Below, one piece after another: positions 6,504-9,810 of a DNA stretch of 9,810 nucleotides (position 1 is the stretch's first letter; each line of letters starts with the position of its first letter). The position numbers and the translations under genes were made by a program. The DNA lies in NCBI GenBank assembly GCA_964553535.1, contig CAZKLK010000067.1:1-9810 (forward strand), in the 5' to 3' direction. A model generated the notes under the pieces. It was not told where the DNA came from, made no database searches, and saw nothing but the letters and a program-made list of their open reading frames with translations. The stretch is from JALHSV01 sp964553535 (lineage in GTDB: Bacteria > Nitrospirota > Thermodesulfovibrionia > Thermodesulfovibrionales > SM23-35).

Positions 6504-7526
6504 ATGAAAAAAGGGACATTGGTTGATAACAAGTTCCCGAAAGTTCTCGAACATCATGGAATTAACCGGAGGGCCTTTCTGAAATACTGTGCGGCGACGG
6601 CTGCTCTTTTTGGTTTGTCAGAAATTGAATTAACCGCGAGAATAGCGCATGCAATTGAGATAAAATCAAATAAACCCGCGGTTTTATGGCTTGAAGGGCT
6701 TTCCTGCACGGGGTGTACGGTTTCCCTCACCCAGAGTTTGAATCCGCCTGTTGCTTCTGTGATTCTTGATATAATCTCGTTGAGAAAGCATGGGACTATA
6801 ATGGCTGCGGCAGGACATCTTGTCGAGGACGTATATTATCAAACCGTCCGCGCCGGCGGGTACATTTTAATCATTGAGGGTGCGATTCCGTCAGCTGATG
6901 ACCGGTATTGCATGATCGGAGGTAAACCGGTCAGAAAGATGGTTGAAGAATCCGCAAAGAACGCGACCGCCGTAATCGCGGTCGGTGCATGCGGCGCCTT
7001 TGGTGGAATTCCCAGAGCTACGCCGAGCGGTGGCATTTCGGTCGGGGAAACCCTGAAAAATGCAAAGATTGATATTCCTGTCGTTAATATCTCGACTTGC
7101 CCCGTCCATACAGAACATCTCCTGGGCACAATTCTTTATGTTCTTACGACGGGCAAACTTCCTGAATTGGATTCAAAAGCGCGTCCCGCGATGTATTTCG
7201 GAGACACGCGATTGATACATGACAACTGCAGGCGGCGCGGGCATTTCGACGCCGGTAACTTCCTCACGGACTGGAATGACCCAAAACAAAAAGAATGGTG
7301 TTTACTCATGAAGGGATGCAAGGGCCCAATGGCCTATTCCGATTGTTCCATACGGAGATGGAATGACGGCATCAATTTCTGTCTTGACTGCGGAGGTTTG
7401 TGCCAGGCCTGTGGTGATCCGGAGTTTTATGAAAAGATAGCGCCTCTTTACTCGGCGAAAGGAGATGCTTCGAGGAGAATCATCGCCATGAGAGAGGCCG
7501 GTCATTTTACAACAATGAAAGGTTGA
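6504..7526 (+). CDS. [NiFe] hydrogenase small subunit, Tat-exported (group 1-like)
   Basis: Electron-transfer subunit of 340 residues. The twin-arginine signal NRRAFLKYC (21-29) is followed by a hydrophobic stretch and likely cleavage after AHA (48-50), so the enzyme should be periplasmic. Proximal 4Fe-4S ligands are C68 and C71 (SCTGC), C163 (GACGAFGG) and C199 (STCP). Distal cluster ligands are H239, C242, C266 and C272; medial cluster ligands are C281, C300 and C303. Spacing follows Desulfovibrio-type enzymes closely, and MAAAGH fits group 1. Oddities: two further cysteines, C293 and C296, in the medial loop; Ser where ECTGC usually has Glu; and no C-terminal transmembrane helix after the last cluster. 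The large subunit gene follows after 15 bases. A uptake role is plausible but not shown by sequence. Confidence 0.94.
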   Translation: MKKGTLVDNKFPKVLEHHGINRRAFLKYCAATAALFGLSEIELTARIAHAIEIKSNKPAVLWLEGLSCTGCTVSLTQSLNPPVASVILDIISLRKHGTIMAAAGHLVEDVYYQTVRAGGYILIIEGAIPSADDRYCMIGGKPVRKMVEESAKNATAVIAVGACGAFGGIPRATPSGGISVGETLKNAKIDIPVVNISTCPVHTEHLLGTILYVLTTGKLPELDSKARPAMYFGDTRLIHDNCRRRGHFDAGNFLTDWNDPKQKEWCLLMKGCKGPMAYSDCSIRRWNDGINFCLDCGGLCQACGDPEFYEKIAPLYSAKGDASRRIIAMREAGHFTTMKG

Positions 7527-7541
7527 AGGAGGTGAGGGCAC

Positions 7542-9104
7542 ATGGCAAAGAAAATTACTATTGATCCGGTCACCAGGATCGAGGGTCACCTGAAGATAGA
7601 AGTCGAGATTGAGGACGGCAAAGTTAAGAACGCATGGAGCAGCGGCACCATGGCTCGCGGCTTTGAAGCACTCCTTATCGGAAAGGACCCCAGGGATGCC
7701 TCGTACATTACGAGTCGTTTTTGCGGTGTCTGCTTCAGCGTACATCAGTTGGCTTCATGCCGCTCCCTTGACGCGGCATTTGGCGCTAAAGTTCCATGGG
7801 GCGGCAATCTCATCAGAAATTTGGTCATGGCTGCGGAGTATATCTATGATCATCCTCTGCATTTTTACCAGCTTAGCGCGCTTGATTACATCGATATTAT
7901 GGCCATTGCCGACTATGCGGGCACTGATAAAGAACTTTTGTCGGTGAGAGATAAAATTGTGAGTCTCGTCAGGGCAAAAGATACTTATCCACTCACACCC
8001 CGCTATGAGCCGGACGAATTCAGCGTAAAGGATCCTGAAATCGTCGTTCACGCCGTCAGAAATTACCTAAAGGCCTTGAAGATGCATGCGAAAGCCCGAA
8101 ATATGGGCGCTATCTGGGGCGGGAGGACTCCTCATTACCAGAATCTCGTTGCAGGGGGTGTGACGTCATACCCCGATATCAACCAGTTGGCCCGCTTTCG
8201 CTCCATGCTGGATGAACAGTCGAAATTCATTCAGGAAGTGTATATTCCTGATGTGCTCTTTTTCGGCAAGGGGCCACTATGGCCGCTTGCAAAGATGGGA
8301 CTCGGCGGCGGGCATTACAACTATCTCTCTTATGGCGATTTCCCTTTGGATGCCGAAGGGAAATCACTTGTTTTCCCGGCAGGCGCCGTCATCGGTCTTA
8401 ACCCTGAAAATATTGTTGTCGCTCCGGTTAATACTGATAAAATAACGGAATCTGTGAAATACTCGTGGTACAAGGCCAAGAAGCCCGTGCATCCCTACGA
8501 AGGAGAACAGATATTCGACCTCGACAAGAAGGACGCCTATTCTTTTGTCAAAGCGCCGCGGTATGATGGGAAACCTATGGAGGCCGGACCGCTTGCAAGG
8601 ATGATTATAGCTAAAAATCCCGATCTTATTGGTTTGATCCGTGAAGGAGCCAAACCCGGAGCCGTATCAAGGCACGCCGCCCGCGCACTGGAAACAAAGC
8701 TCGTAGTCGATGCATGCTATACATGGCTGGATCAGCTCCTCACCGAAATGACCAGGCCGGGATTCAAAATTCATGACGCCGATCATTGGGAACCACCTGA
8801 AAGCGGAATGGGTGCGGGCTTCTCCGAGCCACCTCGCGGAGCCCTCGGTCATTGGATTAAGATAAAAAATAAAAAGATTGAAAATTACCAGGCTGTTGTT
8901 CCTTCCACATGGAATGCTTCGCCGAGATGTGAAAACGGGATCCGCGGTCAATATGAAGAATCCCTTATCGGCGCTCCGGTTCCCGACACGAATAATCCTG
9001 TAAACATTGTGCGCATCATTCGATCATTTGATCCTTGCCTCGCTTGCGCAATTCACGTTATTGACTTGCAGGCCGACGAATTGAAAAAATTTATCATTGA
9101 ATAA
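7542..9104 (+). CDS. [NiFe] hydrogenase large (catalytic) subunit
   Basis: Catalytic subunit of 520 residues holding the Ni-Fe(CN)2CO centre. The N-terminal motif RIEGH includes E14, equivalent to the proton-gate glutamate. The first nickel-ligand pair is C61 and C64 in RFCGVCFSVH, and the second is C499 and C502 in DPCLACAIH. Between them, TESVKYSWY and STWNASPR are typical of group 1-type large subunits. A 15-residue tail follows H505 (starting VID), the expected substrate of a maturation endopeptidase, which is encoded next. Having no signal peptide, it would be co-exported with the Tat-bearing small subunit. Oddities are Phe rather than Ile in RICGVC, and C463 where SPRD is common. The ATG at 7542 has AAGGAGGTGA at 7526-7535. 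The gene is intact. Confidence 0.97.
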   Translation: MAKKITIDPVTRIEGHLKIEVEIEDGKVKNAWSSGTMARGFEALLIGKDPRDASYITSRFCGVCFSVHQLASCRSLDAAFGAKVPWGGNLIRNLVMAAEYIYDHPLHFYQLSALDYIDIMAIADYAGTDKELLSVRDKIVSLVRAKDTYPLTPRYEPDEFSVKDPEIVVHAVRNYLKALKMHAKARNMGAIWGGRTPHYQNLVAGGVTSYPDINQLARFRSMLDEQSKFIQEVYIPDVLFFGKGPLWPLAKMGLGGGHYNYLSYGDFPLDAEGKSLVFPAGAVIGLNPENIVVAPVNTDKITESVKYSWYKAKKPVHPYEGEQIFDLDKKDAYSFVKAPRYDGKPMEAGPLARMIIAKNPDLIGLIREGAKPGAVSRHAARALETKLVVDACYTWLDQLLTEMTRPGFKIHDADHWEPPESGMGAGFSEPPRGALGHWIKIKNKKIENYQAVVPSTWNASPRCENGIRGQYEESLIGAPVPDTNNPVNIVRIIRSFDPCLACAIHVIDLQADELKKFIIE

Positions 9105-9669
9105 GAGGAATGAACAGATAAATCTATCCGCCCCACACCCCACCCCGGAAAAGGGGGGTGTGGGGCGCTTTTGCAATCAGCCTTGCTTTGCCGCCGGCGA
9201 AAAAAAACACCAGCGAAACATCGTTATACTTGGAATCGGCAATATTCTTTTGTCGGATGAAGGCGTGGGCGTTTATGTTGCAAATGAACTCCTGAAATGC
9301 GCCTTGCCGGAATATGTAACAGTGGTTGAAGGCGGTACAGACGGTTTTCGTCTTTTAAACGTTATAATGGAAGCTGATCGTTTAATTATTGTTGATGCAG
9401 TCAGGGGAGGCGGCGAACCCGGCTCAATATACCGTTTTGACATAGATGACGTTAAAAAATGCCCTGCCGGATTCAAGACATCTGTTCACCAGGTTGGTAT
9501 TCTTGAGGTCATTGATTTATCAGGGCTGATAGGCAAAACGCCCCATACAACAATTATCGGAATTGAGCCTAAATCCCTTGAGATGGGAATGGAACTGTCC
9601 TCTGAAATCAGTGAAAAGGTGCCGAGAATCATCGAATTGGTCATAAATGAGGTATCCCGCTCGTGCTAA
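9097..9669 (+). CDS. [NiFe] hydrogenase maturation endopeptidase (HybD/HyaD type), start uncertain
   Basis: Cytoplasmic protease that removes the C-terminal tail of the large subunit after nickel insertion. The conserved core begins NIVILGIGNILLSDEGVGV. Numbered from the TTG at 9097, the nickel-sensing residues are E55 (DEGVG), D100 (IVDAVRGG) and H131 (SVHQVGIL), with spacings of 45 and 31 against 46 and 31 in E. coli HybD. The only in-frame starts before the core are TTG 9097, which overlaps the large subunit stop but lacks a ribosome binding site, and GTG 9160, inside the 3' arm of a hairpin. The first 40 codons are unlike the family and carry the hairpin at 9129-9167. The coordinates given are the outer limit of the frame. 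From GTG 9160 the protein would be 169 residues, nearer the usual 150-170. Confidence 0.88.
   Translation: MNKRNEQINLSAPHPTPEKGGVGRFCNQPCFAAGEKKHQRNIVILGIGNILLSDEGVGVYVANELLKCALPEYVTVVEGGTDGFRLLNVIMEADRLIIVDAVRGGGEPGSIYRFDIDDVKKCPAGFKTSVHQVGILEVIDLSGLIGKTPHTTIIGIEPKSLEMGMELSSEISEKVPRIIELVINEVSRSC
9129..9167 (+). terminator. GC-rich hairpin between large subunit and protease: terminator, attenuator or inserted palindrome
   Basis: The arms 9129-9141 (cgccccacacccc) and 9155-9167 (ggggtgtggggcg) pair perfectly over 13 bases, around a 13-base loop in which two further C-G pairs can form. CTTTT follows at 9168-9172. It lies 24 bases after the large subunit stop and upstream of the protease core. 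It could partly terminate transcription, so that less protease than structural subunit is made, or protect the 3' end of the upstream message. The T-run is short, so strong termination is doubtful. Confidence 0.6.
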
Positions 9670-9810
9670 GGTCACTTCGGCTTTGGAGTGTGCTTCGTTT
9701 TATCAGCCTTTTCCGTCCAAAAATATTTCAAATTTGGCCTCTTCTGGGAACCTTATGGATAGGAATTGTTCATTCTTTTATTTTTATTGGAATTATATAC
9801 CCCGCAGTCT
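9663..9810 (+). CDS. Partial membrane protein, N-terminus only
   Basis: A frame opens at GTG 9663, overlapping the protease stop by seven bases, and stays open to the window end (49 codons). It begins with a basic, amphipathic stretch (MLRSLRLWSVLRF, then LFRPK), followed by a hydrophobic segment from about residue 24 to 49 (WPLLGTLWIGIVHSF, then IGIIYPAV). Positive charges before the helix predict a cytoplasmic N-terminus. GAGG at 9649-9652 is a possible ribosome binding site, ten bases upstream. I do not recognise the family. Its position makes a membrane partner of the hydrogenase possible, which is inference. I cannot judge its full length. Confidence 0.5.
   Translation, partial: MLRSLRLWSVLRFISLFRPKIFQIWPLLGTLWIGIVHSFIFIGIIYPAV

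Overview
The window looks like a chromosomal segment from a Gram-negative, probably anaerobic and hydrogen-metabolising bacterium. The evidence is a lipoprotein of the RlpA type with a SPOR domain, a Tat-exported [NiFe] hydrogenase, and moderate GC. The order xerC-hslV-hslU occurs in Bacillus (codV-clpQ-clpY) and, from memory, in Desulfobacterota- and Nitrospirota-like lineages. Such a lineage would fit best here, but nothing in the window fixes the taxon.

Region 1 (about 1-6273) is a compact run of plus-strand genes. It starts with a XerC-type tyrosine recombinase, the HslV peptidase and the HslU ATPase (the last two overlap by 8 bases). An RlpA-like lipoprotein, a kinase-fold phosphotransferase and a HAD hydrolase follow; the last two overlap by 4 bases. 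Shikimate dehydrogenase (aroE) ends the run. Gaps are short or absent, so the genes are probably largely co-transcribed: chromosome dimer resolution, protein quality control, envelope and septum maintenance, and aromatic amino acid synthesis.

Region 2 (6274-6503) is a 230-base spacer. It holds the second copy of a 49-base perfect direct repeat whose first copy lies just before xerC (4-52), so the two copies bracket region 1. It also contains an orphan strong ribosome binding site.

Region 3 (6504-9810) is a hydrogenase operon. It encodes a small subunit with a Tat signal and a full set of FeS ligands but no C-terminal membrane anchor, and a large subunit with both CxxC nickel-ligand motifs and a cleavable C-terminal tail. 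A maturation endopeptidase follows, presumably the enzyme that removes that tail. A GC-rich hairpin with a 13-bp perfect stem and a short T-run lies between the large subunit and the protease core, and the protease has no convincing start codon. The window ends inside a new reading frame for a membrane protein that overlaps the protease stop; it is a candidate membrane partner of the hydrogenase.

Most of the window is conventional. The points worth following up are the bracketing 49-bp repeat, the hairpin and unclear start of the protease, the extra cysteines and missing anchor of the small subunit, and the overlapping kinase/HAD pair. I saw no CRISPR array, tRNA, rRNA or intact insertion sequence.
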